Shown: positions 1 to 53,315 of the stretch, piece by piece
How the letters are laid out: every line of letters begins with the position of its first letter
Numbering within the stretch: position 1 is the first letter of the stretch
NCBI GenBank assembly: GCA_029721515.1
Contig: CM056570.1
Coordinates: 2,860,533 to 2,924,532, forward strand
Length of the DNA: 64,000 bases
Source of the DNA: Synanceia verrucosa
Lineage: Eukaryota > Chordata > Actinopteri > Perciformes > Synanceiidae
Direction: 5' to 3'
Made by a program: the position numbers and the translations under genes
The notes under the pieces: generated by a model
Database searches by the model: none
Seen by the model: the letters and a program-made list of their open reading frames with translations, nothing else
What the model was told of the DNA's origin: nothing

Positions 1-1504
1 GTGCAGGAGCTAAACCTCACCCCCGATTTCTGTCGCTATACCCACAAGCTTTCCTGGTAATTTTGGAAACGATGGCTACTACACTATTTGTTTGTCCAAC
101 ATAATGTTATCATGCTATCAGGCAATGAGCTGGTTAGCTGGAGCATCTCTTCACTTAATCATCAAAACAGGGTGGACGAAAGTCATCAAGGGTTTTTTCT
201 GATATAACATGTGACCCCACAAAGTAATTTAGGCAGCCAATGATATGCTACTTGGCTTTGGAAGTAGCACTACATCAGCATGAATACTGCAGGTAGTCAG
301 CTAGTTAGACAAACGCACCGGTTAATCCATCCATCTGCCTTTGCTCTTGTGTTTTTGACTTTGGAAGTACAAAAGACATTTCAACTTCTTATGATGAGTG
401 ATGGAGGTCCACATGAGCACACCTGCCAAAGTAAACTAAATGAAGCGTTCTGATTTATCCAGCAATAAAGACAATATTTTGACCTTGTGTTGAGGTGACG
501 TTGTGTGGTGTTGTAGGGGCTTGGTGCTACTCTGCATCCTGTCCAGACTGGGTTCTGTGGTTCAGAGAGAGAGAGAGAAAAGCTTTGTACGATCACCTAG
601 ATGTCTTGTGTCCTCGTCAAAACACAGGCCCGTCCCACTGTAGCCTCCCACGCTGACTCAATCTGCTTATCAGTGAGGTCATGAGTCGTGTAACAGTTAT
701 CTAGGTGTCTGCCTGCGGCTGCACGGCCACTGTTTATTCTTACAGCTTATATCGTTGGGCCTGAGCTCATGGATAAGTCCTAAATGGATAAGGCTTGTTT
801 CCCTGCCTGGGTAACTCTGGGATGGATCCTTTAATTTTTCAGCCAGTTACTTGAATTAAATGGAAATGTCATGGATGTAGCGCCATGTCGATTTATGAAT
901 GGATACCAATACTCTTGTGTGTTTTAGATTGTTTTGTTACTGGTGCTTGTGCAGAGCAGAGGGACCTTTGTGGAAGACTGAGAATCTTCTGTGCTTATCT
1001 TGTCTGTTTGTGATGTAAACGTGGACAGTTTGCCTATAATAACAACACAGAGAAGACCCAGGGTCTGATCTGAGCTCTGCCAGGCTGTCAGTTGCATAAC
1101 GGGGCCCTACCACTGTATCCTCGCTTTGAAATATTTTTTTGTAGTGGTCTCATGTGCACCTTCCTGCTTCTCTAAAGTGGAGGCCCGTCCCAACACGCCC
1201 AGCTGTTGCCAAATGCATATTTTCAGGATGCTTTTAGTTACAAGTCCCAGCACTGACACCTTTCTTCTGGAGGTTATAATTAGCAGCCAAGCTAGTGGTT
1301 CTTTTGCAGCAATGGGGACTGGTTGTGGCCTTTGTATTACTTTTATTTATGGACGTGATTCACTCATACATGTGGTACAAACTCAGTTCGTCTTGCACTG
1401 TAAATGAAAGCAGTTGTTATATTTGGGTTTATAAAAATCTGCAACTGAAAAACTAAACTTACTGACAACCCAAAATATTTTCTGTAACAGAAAACAAGTT
1501 AGGA

Positions 1505-1619
1505 GCTGCAGTCGTGGTCAAAAGTTTACATACATTTGTAAAGAACATAATGTCATGGCTCTCTTGAATTTCCAGTTATTTCTACAACTCAGATTTTTCT
1601 CTGATAGAGTGATTGGAAC
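1505..1619. mobile_element. Terminal fragment of a Tc1/mariner-like transposon
   Basis: The stretch containing GGTCAAAAGTTTACATACAT followed by a segment ending GATAGAGTGATTGGA resembles the end of Tc1-like elements common in fish. The match is broken at about 1620, where a different repeat-like sequence begins. Only this end is present. Family assignment is from memory, not a search. Confidence 0.5.
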
Positions 1620-1621
1620 TA

Positions 1622-1730
1622 AGGCTGGGCGATATGTCCTTAAAATTTATATCACGGTATAATTTGAACATAGAGGGTAGATGATATATATCATGGTATG
1701 CTTTGGTATGTAAATTACAGCATAACAGTT
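1622..1730. mobile_element. Possible hAT-like repeat end
   Basis: GGCTGGGCGATATGTCC followed by ATCACGGTATAATTT resembles the ends of non-autonomous hAT-like elements seen across fish genomes. No opposite terminus or target duplication was found, so this is a fragment at best. Confidence 0.35.
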
Positions 1731-2235
1731 TCTCAATCGTTACCATAGCAGGAAGTTGTTTTTAAACTATTAAATATCATAAAAGTCAAGAATATTACTT
1801 TAAGAAAATGTACTGTGCAAAACTGTAATTGTAGAAAACAAATAACTTCACACTGTTAACACTTCAGTACTGCCTTCAGTATTAGCCCTCCACAAAGTCT
1901 GCTAGCTTAATGCTAAGACGTAATGGAAAATGGCATAGATGGGCTAACGTAAATTAGCAAACCCCCCCCCCCGTTGTCAGTGTTTAGCCCCTTTCAGACT
2001 GCATGGTCGACGCGGGTTTTTCATGCACTGTGAAAGGGGTCGAATCGGCATTTTGACGTGGGTCAACGACTCGGCAGTTGTTTTTCCACCTATTTGTTTG
2101 TCTTGTTTGTGTTTTTGTTCCCATGATTCATTTCTGGGTTATGATTCGTCACTTGTAATGGGGTACACCACACTAAGATTTGAGGGCAAAAGAAGTTACA
2201 AAAACAATTTTAAGTGTTGCAAGTAATCACGTTTT

Positions 2236-2256
2236 AATATATATATATATATATAT
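2236..2256. repeat. (AT)n microsatellite
   Basis: Uninterrupted AT dinucleotides followed by a short T run, inside the first intron. Confidence 0.9.
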
Positions 2257-3054
2257 TTTTTTTTTATAAACGGCTGGGCTTGTTTTATTTTTATTTTTTT
2301 TGTTGTTATGGGTGTTTTGTGTTTTTCTCGATTTGTGGTGACATGTTTTTGGATTTCAGGATTTAGTTTTTATGTTGGACTTGTGCTTTGTTGCGTTTTC
2401 TTTGTCTTTTAATGTCTCAAGATGGAAATAACTTTTTCACTTTAACATGTTATCCTTTTGATATGTTTTGTTTTCCTTAAATGTGGGTTGAGCCAGTTTG
2501 GAATAAATTCAAACTGTTTTAAGCTCAAACATTGCATTAAGAGAGGCTGTTTCTGGGTACTTCACTCACAAATGAATCCTTTGATGTGGCTATGACTTTT
2601 TAAACCTCATCTGTGTTTATAAAAGACCATTTCTTCTGGTTTGATTACCCTGGTGATGGCTTGTAACTGAAAAACATTTGTTTTGTGTCCATGCTGTTAC
2701 TTCCCGTAATATTTTTTTTTAATAATTCAGCACTCATTTTCATACAGTCTTAGCCTGGTTTCTGTCTGTCATTGTCTCGTCCATGTTAGCCATAGCTTCA
2801 GGTCCTTCCTGTCGACCCCATCTTGAGCACACCTAGTTTGGCAGGTTTCCAGAGAATGAAAAGGATCTTAGGTTACCTCCATCATTACACATATCGCCAC
2901 AGGGAGCCCACAGCCCAACACATCTTAAAGTAGAATAGAAAAGACGTGGGTCATCTGTAAAGCACTCTGCTTGTTTTCTCCAGGTGTTGGAGCCTCTTTA
3001 CCTTTCTATGTGTATGAGTAGACAGTGCAGTTTTACCATCACAGACATGTCAGA

Positions 3055-3245
3055 GGTTTTCTTTCCACTCCCTGATTTATTTCTTGCATTTCCTCTCTTT
3101 GCTCCCTCCTTCTCCCATCTTCCTCTTCCCTCCTTTTCTGTTGTTTTCTTCTGTCCTGCCTCTTCTCTTCCTCTTTCTTACCCCCTTCTCTTTTGTTGTT
3201 CCATCTCTCTCCTCCTTTTATTTTCTCTTTCTCCTTTTTACTTGA
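3055..3245. repeat. Pyrimidine-rich low-complexity stretch
   Basis: About 190 bases of almost pure C/T on the + strand with only scattered purines. Frames open through it on both strands are low-complexity by-products and not genes. Confidence 0.8.
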
Positions 3246-6200
3246 GACATGGCGTCCTCTTTCAATCTGCCAGATGCATCTAGATTTCCTTATTATTGTT
3301 ATCCACTCTGCTAATGCTCTAAGGGTCTTAACAACATGCCTAGTGGATGCTTTCATTCATTTGGGTGAATCCATTTATAGTATGGGTGGTCCCAATGGGA
3401 ATCAAACCCTTAAATGGTGCAGTGTCAGTGCTGGGCTGTACCAGTAGAGCACAGAAGGCCGTAGCTTAGTAACAACCCCCTCATTTTCCGCTAGTGCCGA
3501 CATCCAGAAGGGGGAAAAAATGAGAGAAAGGATGAGCCCAGAAAAGGCAGTAGGAAACTTGTGCTGTGATATCTGTCAGGATGTTGTGACATGTTGCTGC
3601 TGGAACACCACTGGCAGGAAAGTTACTTTTGTTTAAGTGACTGGTGACTTTAATTTGACTCTAAATTTATAAGGTGCTGCTGAAAGTTGACGAGGTGCCA
3701 CAGTGCGGCTACATTCCTGTATGAGCGCTCAGTTTTACGCACTCGGTATTGGAAAATGTTGTCCGGGTTGCTGAACATTCCCACAGCGCATGATGCCCTG
3801 TATTCCTAGCTCTGGCTCTTCTAACCAGCCTGTAGTGTTTTTTTTTTCCCTCTCAGGCTGGTGTGGGAGTGCTGGCCCGTGAAGGCACTCAGAGGCTGCC
3901 ATAAAGTCATTAGTTCCTGGGATGGAGCAGCAAGTGTCTCTGCTGGCAGTAAAAACATAAGATTCATCCAGCTGTCTGTGTGTTCCTGCGGTGGCCACCA
4001 TCAAAACACTTTATAGATTTAATTGGACATTGAAATCCAGGCTGTTTTTTAAGTACAAAAATAGTTCACTGCACTTTTAATACATTGAGTAAATAAATGC
4101 TACTTCACAATTCTGGCACTGAACTGGTTCACTGTGGTTTATGGTTACGTGTCAGCCTATTCTATTGATTAGCTTACTTTGGTCACCTACAGCACTGCTT
4201 TTTGCTAACTGCTGGGCGTTTCCATTTGAAAAGAAGCAGAGAAGAACACTATGGACCCGCCCTTTAATATTCACCTATTTGGACTCCATATTTAAGGACA
4301 TATAATTATAGGGAGGGCTCGTATAGCGTCATTACAATAGCAGTACATTTATAATTGGCTAAGTTAAGATACAATTTGTCCTTTACAAAACACTCAAATT
4401 ATTCTTAAATGTAACAGTTCTCTGACAACCAATGAAACCATTGGAGAGTTTTGTTAATTTTGATTATAGCCTGCTGCATAGAACCATCTAGTTTTCTGAA
4501 ACACCTTCCAGATCCTGCTCACTACACCCACACATGTCCACTGAAATTCATGTCACAATTTCCAAATATGGCAATTGATGATGGTGTCAGTTGTTTCCCA
4601 GAGAATGATAATTCATGATTCATTCAGCTTAATGTCTCGTATCTGTGACTTGAGCTGTGCAGCAGTATTCTTGACTTATCACAGTCATCGTCCTGTTACT
4701 ATTGATACCCAGCAGAACAATGCAGCACCTGGTGCTTCTGCCACCTGCAGAGTGACAGACAGTAAGACGGCCTGGCTGCCTCCTTTCATACGCTCTCTTT
4801 TTCTGCAGATGGTATCGCAGGGCTGTGTTGACGCAGAATTGTGTAAATCAACTTGTTTGCGATGTGGGTTGAGCATGTCCACGTGCAGGCATGGAGGATT
4901 CTTTGAAGCACGAGTGGGAACACTTATGGTCGCCCAGCCCCTGCTAGGAGCCTTTTTTCTCACGTCGCTGGCCTCTCTGCAGCAGTCTGTACACTGAAAC
5001 ACACACTAGAGCTGACCTATTGTGTTGTTAAGCCCTGCCTTCCTCCTTTCCTTTGGTGTTTGTGGTTTCTTAATATTTTGGGAACATCCTGTTTGTGTGT
5101 TCAATGCCATGGGGCACAGATTGTTTAGTTTAAGGCCTCAGACCACCCCTGCCCTCTTATTAGTGTGACAGGACAAGAAAGATAGACCAAAGCAAGAGGT
5201 CAAATTGGAGAAGGAAGTGTGGAAATTTAGGAGAAGGGATGAAAGGATGGAAAGAGAGAAATGAGTTGGGATGATGGAGAAAGGAAGACAGCATTGAGGT
5301 GAACTTGAGGTTGGCTGTGGTTGAGCGGAGGGGGCGGGGAAGGTTATTGCAGACACACAGCGTTGGGAATTCTGGTGTCGCTGGTGTGCAGCCTAGCATT
5401 AAATGCAATTTAATGCTCCAAAGCATGTTTATGTGCTATGTAAATGATTCCCTGTTTGCCCTTCATGAATATCCGGTGCTTATCAATGATTTAAAGGCGT
5501 ATCCCCACCTCTCTGGATGCTGACATTCATCATATATAGTAAAATACATGTCGGGGCGCTGTCAGAGCCCCCTGGTACCGCCTGAGGGCTAGACAGCTGT
5601 GCACATGTCACATGAGAGAGCAGGCATGGAAAAGCCTTTTTATTGGGGCTGGTCGTGCCTCTGTACACACATCTGTCAGGAGAACCTCTGGTTCTTTCTG
5701 ACATGAAGGGGCCAGGTTCTATTTCTGTCTGTAATTTAAGTAATTTACTGGATGTTTTGAAGCTACCTGAATTGAATTTCCAAAAAGGCTCAGTTTTTCC
5801 CTTTGATGACCTTGATTTGCTTTTCAGTCGTATTTATCTGGCTTTTATTTAACCAGGAAGTCATTTTGTAATAAGGCAGCTGTTTCTAGCAGACTAAAGC
5901 TGTGTATTTATAAATGGGGAAAAAAGAGGTGATTATGTGTCTGGAAAGGTTTTAAACCTAACTGGAATGGTATTGTTTTCTGAAAATAGTAAATGAATAC
6001 ACTTCCTTCATGTTGCCGCTAAGTCACAAGCAAAATTAGTTGTGTCTGGAATGATGGGGTGATATGTGGTGCAGAGATCTTTTACAGGACCAGGTGGGCC
6101 TAGCTTGTGTTTGCTTTGCTGGGCCAGCACCATCATTTAGTAAAAGCCTATGACCATGTGATTTTTTTTTTTCACGGGGAACTTAAATAATATGTAATTT

Positions 6201-8609
6201 TTAAATGACAGAGCAGGCTTTGACTTAGCATATATCCCATCTGTTCTATTCACTGGCTGCCACACTAAATCATAAAAAGTTCTATGATTTGCTCTTCTTT
6301 ATGACGCAGAGAATTTCCTCAGCAAAGGTTTACTCAGTCTAGGAAAACTCCCAGCATGCATATGAGGTTTCTACCTCGCCTCCTGCCACAGTCAGATGGA
6401 AGGAAACGATGTCCAACGCTGCCATTCCCCACGTCTTCATGTCACATCCTGAAAAGCCGCTCTCCCACTCCCCTGTCTCTCTTGCAAGCGGCATTTTTGT
6501 GTCGTTACCTCACTGTGGTTGTAAATAATCCTCGTTATGGCTTCCAGATGTCCCTCCGTCCCGCTCTGGAACTGGGGATGGAGTTTGAGCATGGTGCGGC
6601 TGGAAGGGTTGGACACTTACTGTAACTAGCTCAGCTGCTGACTGGGCCCAAATATGTGATGCCTCCTCTGTCTATCACTGCTCTGTTCCCACGAGCTGAA
6701 TTTGGTTTGATCTGAATTTTTCCGTACTCCTCTTTTGGGTCTCTATTTCTCATGAAAAGAGTCAGGCCATGTGTAATATCCGTTACACAGATTGATGAAT
6801 CATTGAAAAACTTTTCAACTAGAGTGCAGGAGCTGTATATAAGTGTTAGATTAGTTTATTTACTCCAGCTAAGGAAAGCAAAATTTTCTGTAGTTTACAC
6901 AACTCCAACAGAGTGATATGTCTTCTCTCTTGTGGCTTATGTCAAGTCAGGACTTACAGTCTACCACCAAAACTTTCATATCAACAATTTTTGATAGACA
7001 ACATTAACATTTTGATCAATATTTAGATCAAGTAGCTCGTGGCAAGTCAGCTAAAATGAAATTTGAAGGCTACGCTGTTATTTCAGTGTTTAGCTAAACA
7101 TGTATAACTAAAAGTTTTATTGTTTTGTTTCTTCTGAGTCTGTTCAGTTTAAAGGATGAGCAACAACATCCATGTCCGTCACCTGGATCCCACTCTTTCT
7201 CTGATGTGTGGCTCCCCTCTTTATTTATTTATTCCTCTTCTCATTTCCATGCCTGCATGTATGTAGATGCTTGGAAATGTGTGACTCAGCATAGCATGCG
7301 CAAATTAGCTCTAAGCCACACTCAAACAATGTCGAGAAAGGTAATTTCTGAACATGCCCTGTGGTCCCTTTGCTTAAGTAATTCTTCTGAGGTTAAGTCT
7401 ACAGTTGACTTTGTGAGAAAACATTTGAAAACCATATATGAAGCCAGCTGTGTGCAGGGAATTTGACAAAGTTCTGCACGCCAACATGCACATCTGCTCT
7501 GGGACTCAAGGAAAGTAACATTGTGCTTCAGGTGACTGGCTATTGTTTTCATGTGATATTGACCTAAGTGGTGGGTGTGTCATTGAGCAGCAAAGAGCAC
7601 AAAACATGACACACACACACCCATACACCCATGACAGTCCCATGCATACTTGTAATGTATCGCAATACTTTGCATAGTTTTTATTTTCCTCCTTCTGAAA
7701 ATGAAATAAGGGAAAGTGACAATGTTTAGGTTTGTGGAACGAAAATAAACATTTATTACCAGTAGATACTTTTTTTGTCAGTGCCATCCAGTGCCAAGTC
7801 GCACAGTTACATGTGTTCACATAACACAACATAGTCATCCTTGTTACACTCATGACACACTGATGACACACAGACAAATTTTCACATGAACACACCCTGG
7901 AGACCTAGCAAGGAGGAGGCCGGTTATGATTGCCAAACGTATCATTTTTTGGGCCGGCTGCTAAGTGAACACGCTGGCCTGCAGTCACAGAGTGTCACAC
8001 AGAAATGTCTCTTGACTTTTCCTGTCGCTGTGGAGCAAGATGGGCCTGATAAGCAGCACTCAGCATTTTGAACTAAACCTGTCTGGCTATGTGGATTTGC
8101 TGGCGTCACTCATGTTTTTCCAGTTTCACTGCATCCCAAGGCCTACCGAGCTGCGGTGCGTTCTGCACAGTACATGATGCACTCTGTGTGTGTTATGTGT
8201 TATGTGTTGTGTGTGCTTCCCGTGTCTGCTGCCACAAAGCATACACTGCATTAATGTCATCTTTCTCCAGTCGTGGCTCACACATTGCAAAACCCTATAA
8301 AAACAAAGACTCCTGTCATGCCGAAAACACTTACCTAAGCGTTGCCAGGGGCCCCTAACCACACCTTGTCATGGCAACAGTTGCCATGTTTAGCTCTACC
8401 TGTGTATTTTTCCAGTGAGTTAAGAAGTATGACAACACTGTACGGTGAAGAGCAATGTACGTGTTGCTATGAATCCGTCTCTGTTGCTAAAGTACAGACA
8501 CATTGATTCCTGAGTAAATGTGGGTGAGCTCAGTGAGTGCAGGCTGTTCCTGTTTGAGTCAGGGTGTCTGTTGACCCTACATGCTTACATATGGGCCCAG
8601 TATTTCCAA

Positions 8610-8610
8610 A

Positions 8611-8638
<28 letters not shown>
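8610..8638. repeat. (CA)n microsatellite
   Basis: About fourteen CA units in intron 1. A short AT run follows at about 8757-8771. Confidence 0.9.
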
Positions 8639-8641
<3 letters not shown>

Positions 8642-9595
8642 TTTGAATTCCCTTTATAAATTACAGGCCACAATAACATGTTAATAGCTGCTGTGTGCTT
8701 CAATGAACCAACTGCTGCTGCAGTGATGGCCAGTGATTTTTCCATCTCCAAAAGCAATATATATATATATAATCTGTATGGCTGCAAGACGTAGTCACCA
8801 ATTGCAGATGTAGAGACCTGGCCGTGTGAGCACATATCTGTTTGTATGTGTGCTTTGTTGTGGACAGGGCCCGTGGGCTCCTGGCTCTGAGATGAAAGAC
8901 ATTTCTCATGTGGCTGGTTTAGTGGAGCTCCTGAGTCAGCATGCAGCTACTAATCAGTGTTTTCTCTCTCTCAGCCAGCCCTGCTCTCTGTCCTGCCACC
9001 CTGTTAGCTCTGGCTTGTTGTAACAGTTAAACCAGATGTGAATAGGATACAAATAGGCCTGTTTTAACCTTTAACCATGTACTTCAGAATCACCAGTGAC
9101 CACTGTAAGATCAGTTTAGAGGAAGAAGATGAGGTGACAAAACGAGGCAATTAAGATTGCTGAGAGGTGGTCTACTTATCTGGTCTTTGTTGTTCGGTAT
9201 AAACATGTTTAAATTGGGTTGCCAGCTGAATAGGAAGCGCCAGCAGTGTCCAAAGATGTCTCTAAAATGTACATTGATGTGGTGCACAGTACTGAATGAA
9301 TGGAGCTGCCCTCCTGAGGTCATGGCATGTATTAATATGGTTGTTCTTGTTGTTGATGTAGGCCACCTGAAGAAGTGTAGGTCTTGCAGCACAGTTAGCC
9401 AAGGCATTGTCATTGTAGGGGGTTGGTAGTGCTTCTTAGATATCTTTTTGTTGTAGCATCCCGATATTAATCAGTAAATCAAAATAAATAAACTATCAGT
9501 GGCTGTCACAAGACTGTAATAAACCTATCCAATTGTTCCTCCACATGCTGCTTGCTTGACAGTTGCGAGAGCTAAAAATAGCCACATTCATTATG

Positions 9596-9823
9596 GTGAG
9601 GCACTGGAGCCTATCCCAGCTATCTTATGGTGGAAGGCAGGGTACACCCTGGACAAGTCGCCACCTCATCGCAGGGCAGATAGAGACAGACAACCGTTCA
9701 CACTCACATTCACACCTACGGTCAATTTAAATTAACCAATTAACCTAATCCCCATGCATGTTGAACCCGGTACCTTCTTGCTGTGAGGTGACAGTGCTAA
9801 CCACTACACCACCGTGCCGCCCC
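9596..9823. repeat. Teleost interspersed repeat, internally deleted
   Basis: It opens with GTGAGGCACTGGAGCCTATC, runs through TACACCCTGGACAAGTCGCC and a CATTCACACCTACGGTCAAT block, and ends CTAACCACTACACCACCGTG. I recognise this as a very common fish repeat. The usual middle part (after CATGCATG, before CCTTCTTGCTGTGAGG) is missing, so the two ends are joined. Family name is not certain. Confidence 0.65.
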
Positions 9824-10305
9824 CTTTCAATGGACAACTGTCCTAATTTATGTGAAAGTCTGATTATTTACACATTAGCTGAACTAAACTGAAAGAATCC
9901 AGTTAAACAAATTGGCTATGACCATTTCTACGAATGCGCTGTTTTTCCTCTTCTCTCTTAAATCTTTTACAGTGAAGAACAGTCATACTAAATGGATTCA
10001 CATAATTGTGTGGCTTTGATACATGAATCAGTATAAATCCAAAGGGATTTAGTTGTTGATATTTTCTTTTACCTTCTACAGTGAACATGTCATGTCAGGT
10101 TTGGCAAAAAGAAGAACGAGCGCTGGCAGAGATTCAGTTGAAAATTATTGGATGTTCAGTGGAAATTACCTCTAGCACCAAGCCAAATGGTGGAAGATTT
10201 CACTTGTTTCTAAATTCTCTGTCTGCCAACCGAGTTGTGATCATAAAATGAAAAAACGCCAAGTTGATATACGTCCTTCTGGAGGATGGTCTTTCCAAGT
10301 TTTCT

Positions 10306-10762
10306 TTAACTCATTGAGTGCAAGCCCTTTTATAAACCCAAATGTGCCTTGTTCAACATTTTTGCCCATTTTGAGTAATTTTTTTTTAAGACCCACAGAA
10401 TGTGGGTCTTAATGAGGCTCTCTATTTCATAATGAAAAATAACATTTGTTTTTACCTTGTTCCCTTCTTGTTTTATCAGAGGTAGAGTCTAGTTTCACCC
10501 AAAATGCCACTTTTTGTCCAGATTCTGTTTGTTTTGCTCTCTAATCTCGATCATCTCCACTTCCTGCTTTGATCTCTGTGGCGTATACTGTCTCTTGATG
10601 CTCCGACTACATGTCCCAGAAGCCCCAAAATTACTCACAGGCTGTGTGAGAGCTCCCTCTTGTGCCTGCTGCTGAAATACCACTTTGACATATAAGTCAA
10701 TGGCACTCAAGCATTAGATTTTAAATGACGTATAAATACATCAGTAGCACTCAAAGAGTTAA
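10306..10762. mobile_element. piggyBac-like MITE, copy 1 (TTAA-flanked)
   Basis: The element is bounded by TTAA on both sides. Its ends are inverted repeats: TTAACTCATTGAGTG at the left, and at the right CACTCAAAGAGTTAA, whose complement is TTAACTCTTTGAGTG. It is about 457 bp with no coding capacity. A diverged second copy of similar length is present at 14368-14814, sharing internal blocks such as CTTGTTTTATCAGAGGTAGA and GCTCCGACTACAT. TTAA target sites are the hallmark of piggyBac transposition. Confidence 0.75.
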
Positions 10763-12211
10763 AAGAAGCAAACTTTTTAATGACATGCAGAGATTATGTG
10801 ATAAACAGATTGTTGTTCATCATAATTTTTGCAGACTGGTCCCTCACCTGAAGCTGGGTCACACCACAAATACAACGTTGTTGATCAACCACTAGACATA
10901 GCTCTAATGTGTCTGGTCTGCAGGAAAATGAATGAAATGACTGTGCTCTTCTCTGTCTGCTGCCTTCATTCAGTGGGATGGGATGGTAAAGTTGCCTGTG
11001 TATTTATGGTTTGTTGTAATTAATGTGTGCCTTTGGTCATAGTCAGGCCAACTGTCAGAGTCAGGAAGGAGTGTGAGAGCAAGAGGTTGATGAGCTGTGA
11101 GTGACCGGTTTGTTTGGTTTCTGCAGGCATTTCTCTGTCTCACAGTGTGATAATGTCTTTTTCCTCAACACTGGAGGTTTTGTAAAGTCATCACGGTAGC
11201 CAAATGAGTTCAGCATGATGTTTGGCCAGTTAAGGATAGCCTGGCTGGTGGTCAGCTCACACAGAAGCAGCAACTGAAAACAAAAAAGGATGTTTGTATA
11301 GCAGATGGAGATTTTGTCTTTTGTTAACCAAAAGAGCTACTTTATGTAAAAGTCAAACATGGAAGAACATTTGTATGTGAATGCTTGCTTGTCCATATGC
11401 TAATAAACAATGCTAACAAGGGCCGATCTTGCTGTTAAAAAGCTCTGAGACAGAGGCATACTTTTCAAAATAGAAGGTTACGATATGCTTCTCTATGTTA
11501 TCATAAAATCAGAGTACCAGTGTGACCAGTGTGCTGACCTTGGTGAACTTGCAGCCAATCCAGGTTATCCTTGGCATGCTGGGATCATGTAAACCAGGAA
11601 GTGGTTGAATAGCTCTCCACAAATGAGGGAAATGCTGACTTTGTCAGCCGTAGATGGAATCTGTGTAGCTTTGTGAGAGACCGCTGGCGGCTGTTGCAGA
11701 TCCCTCCCAAGTCCCTTTTCCCACCAGGAACCATAACTGCAGGCGTAACAATAGCAGGCTTTATCATCCAGCCCCCCTGTGTCCGGTGTCATGTGATGCA
11801 GAGAGGTCCAGGTGGTCTCTAACACTTTGATAAGGTACATTTAGACATGGCAGCCTTTCATGAGGTATGGGAATATTACGAGTCCCTAGTGGGTTACCAC
11901 ATGACTAGCACAGTATGTTTCCATAAATCTGGTCGTAGCATAACAGTGCATTTTCTTACTTTGAATTACTGACAGAAAATACCCGAAACCTTTCATCTGG
12001 CCAGGGTAAAGGGTTTTATTCAAGTCCACCAGTGGTATGGATTAGCTGATAAGAGGAACATGTAAGTCAGAGCACCTTTAAACTAAGTGCTTTATTTGGT
12101 AAAATCTTTCTTTGATTTGTGTGTTCTGACTGTATAATTGTCCTCTTTGCTTGAAGTTCCTCATGCATCACTTTTTGTAGTTAACCCTGTCTGTCTTCCT
12201 TCTCTCTACAG

Positions 12212-52641
<40,430 letters not shown>

Positions 52642-52959
52642 GCCTCCACCAGCCCCTCGCCACCCCCCACCAACCCCACCATATGACCGACAGCACAGGA
52701 CTCTCCTCCATCACTGAATATCCCCCCTCACTGCCCGGAGAACTGCACCTCCCTACGAACATTTGCCCGTTTGTCTCATGGAGGCAGAAACACTGAGTCA
52801 GTAAGTGTGTGAGTGTGACACAGAAATGAAAATCTTCCCGTCTCGACTCGTTTTTTCCGCCATGTGTGTCCGCCGCCCCCCGTTGAGATTCACCCAGAGA
52901 CTCGAAAACCTCACGATGCAACAAAAAGAGGCTTCATGAGAGAGGAAATGATTTGTACT

Positions 52960-52967
52960 TGTACATA
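52960..52967 (+). promoter_or_regulatory. Pumilio-type 3'UTR element
   Basis: TGTACATA matches the UGUANAUA Pumilio consensus. A second copy lies 348 bp downstream. Motif only; no evidence of binding. Confidence 0.4.
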
Positions 52968-53224
52968 GGACCCTTGGGGTTTTAGGGGACAATATTTTAA
53001 TTTATTTATCAATCTTAGTTAAGGAAGGGTAGGTTTGCTTCACGGCCTGAATCACACGGGTGGAGTTTAACTCCTCCTCACTTCCCTCCTTTGCTTTCTC
53101 TTTGGGTGCTGCAAAAATATAAAAGAGAGAGAGACAGAAAAGAAAGCAGTTATGTTTCTTTTGCTCATCATATTAAGTGCAGTGACTTATAATATTTTTT
53201 ATTTTGACCGTCAGCTGCAGCGCT

Positions 53225-53230
53225 AATAAA
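53225..53230 (+). promoter_or_regulatory. Possible proximal poly(A) signal
   Basis: AATAAA about 585 bp after the stop. Use would give a short 3'UTR that drops the second Pumilio motif. Hexamers also occur at 53710, 54362 and 54639. Confidence 0.35.
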
Positions 53231-53307
53231 GCATCACTCTCTTCCTCGTCGACGCTCCACTTTGCTGTTCAACCAAACTGAGTGACTCACCGGTTCCATC
53301 ACAGCAG

Positions 53308-53315
53308 TGTACATA
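53308..53315 (+). promoter_or_regulatory. Pumilio-type 3'UTR element, second copy
   Basis: TGTACATA, identical to the first copy including the following AGG. Confidence 0.4.

Larger units (their letters stand above)
1..12211 (+). other. Intron (probably intron 1), 3' part, no exon recognised
   Basis: No open frame here resembles a known protein, and the longest (140 codons at 4575-4997) has no recognisable domain. The first downstream exon begins in phase with a missing upstream exon, so this stretch is read as intronic. It holds transposon fragments near 1505-1700, an AT run at 2236-2256, a pyrimidine-rich stretch at about 3055-3245, a CA run at 8610-8638, a fish interspersed repeat at 9596-9823 and a TTAA-flanked MITE at 10306-10762. 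An alternative promoter or regulatory element could be present but I cannot see one. Confidence 0.75.

Noticed and set aside
3039..3356. Minus-strand Lys/Glu-rich frame of 105 codons
   Set aside because: It is the complement of a pyrimidine-rich low-complexity stretch with no exon signals.
4575..4997. 140-codon open frame in intron 1
   Set aside because: No domain, no matching splice sites or phase to the gene, and an overlapping antisense frame of similar length; likely chance.
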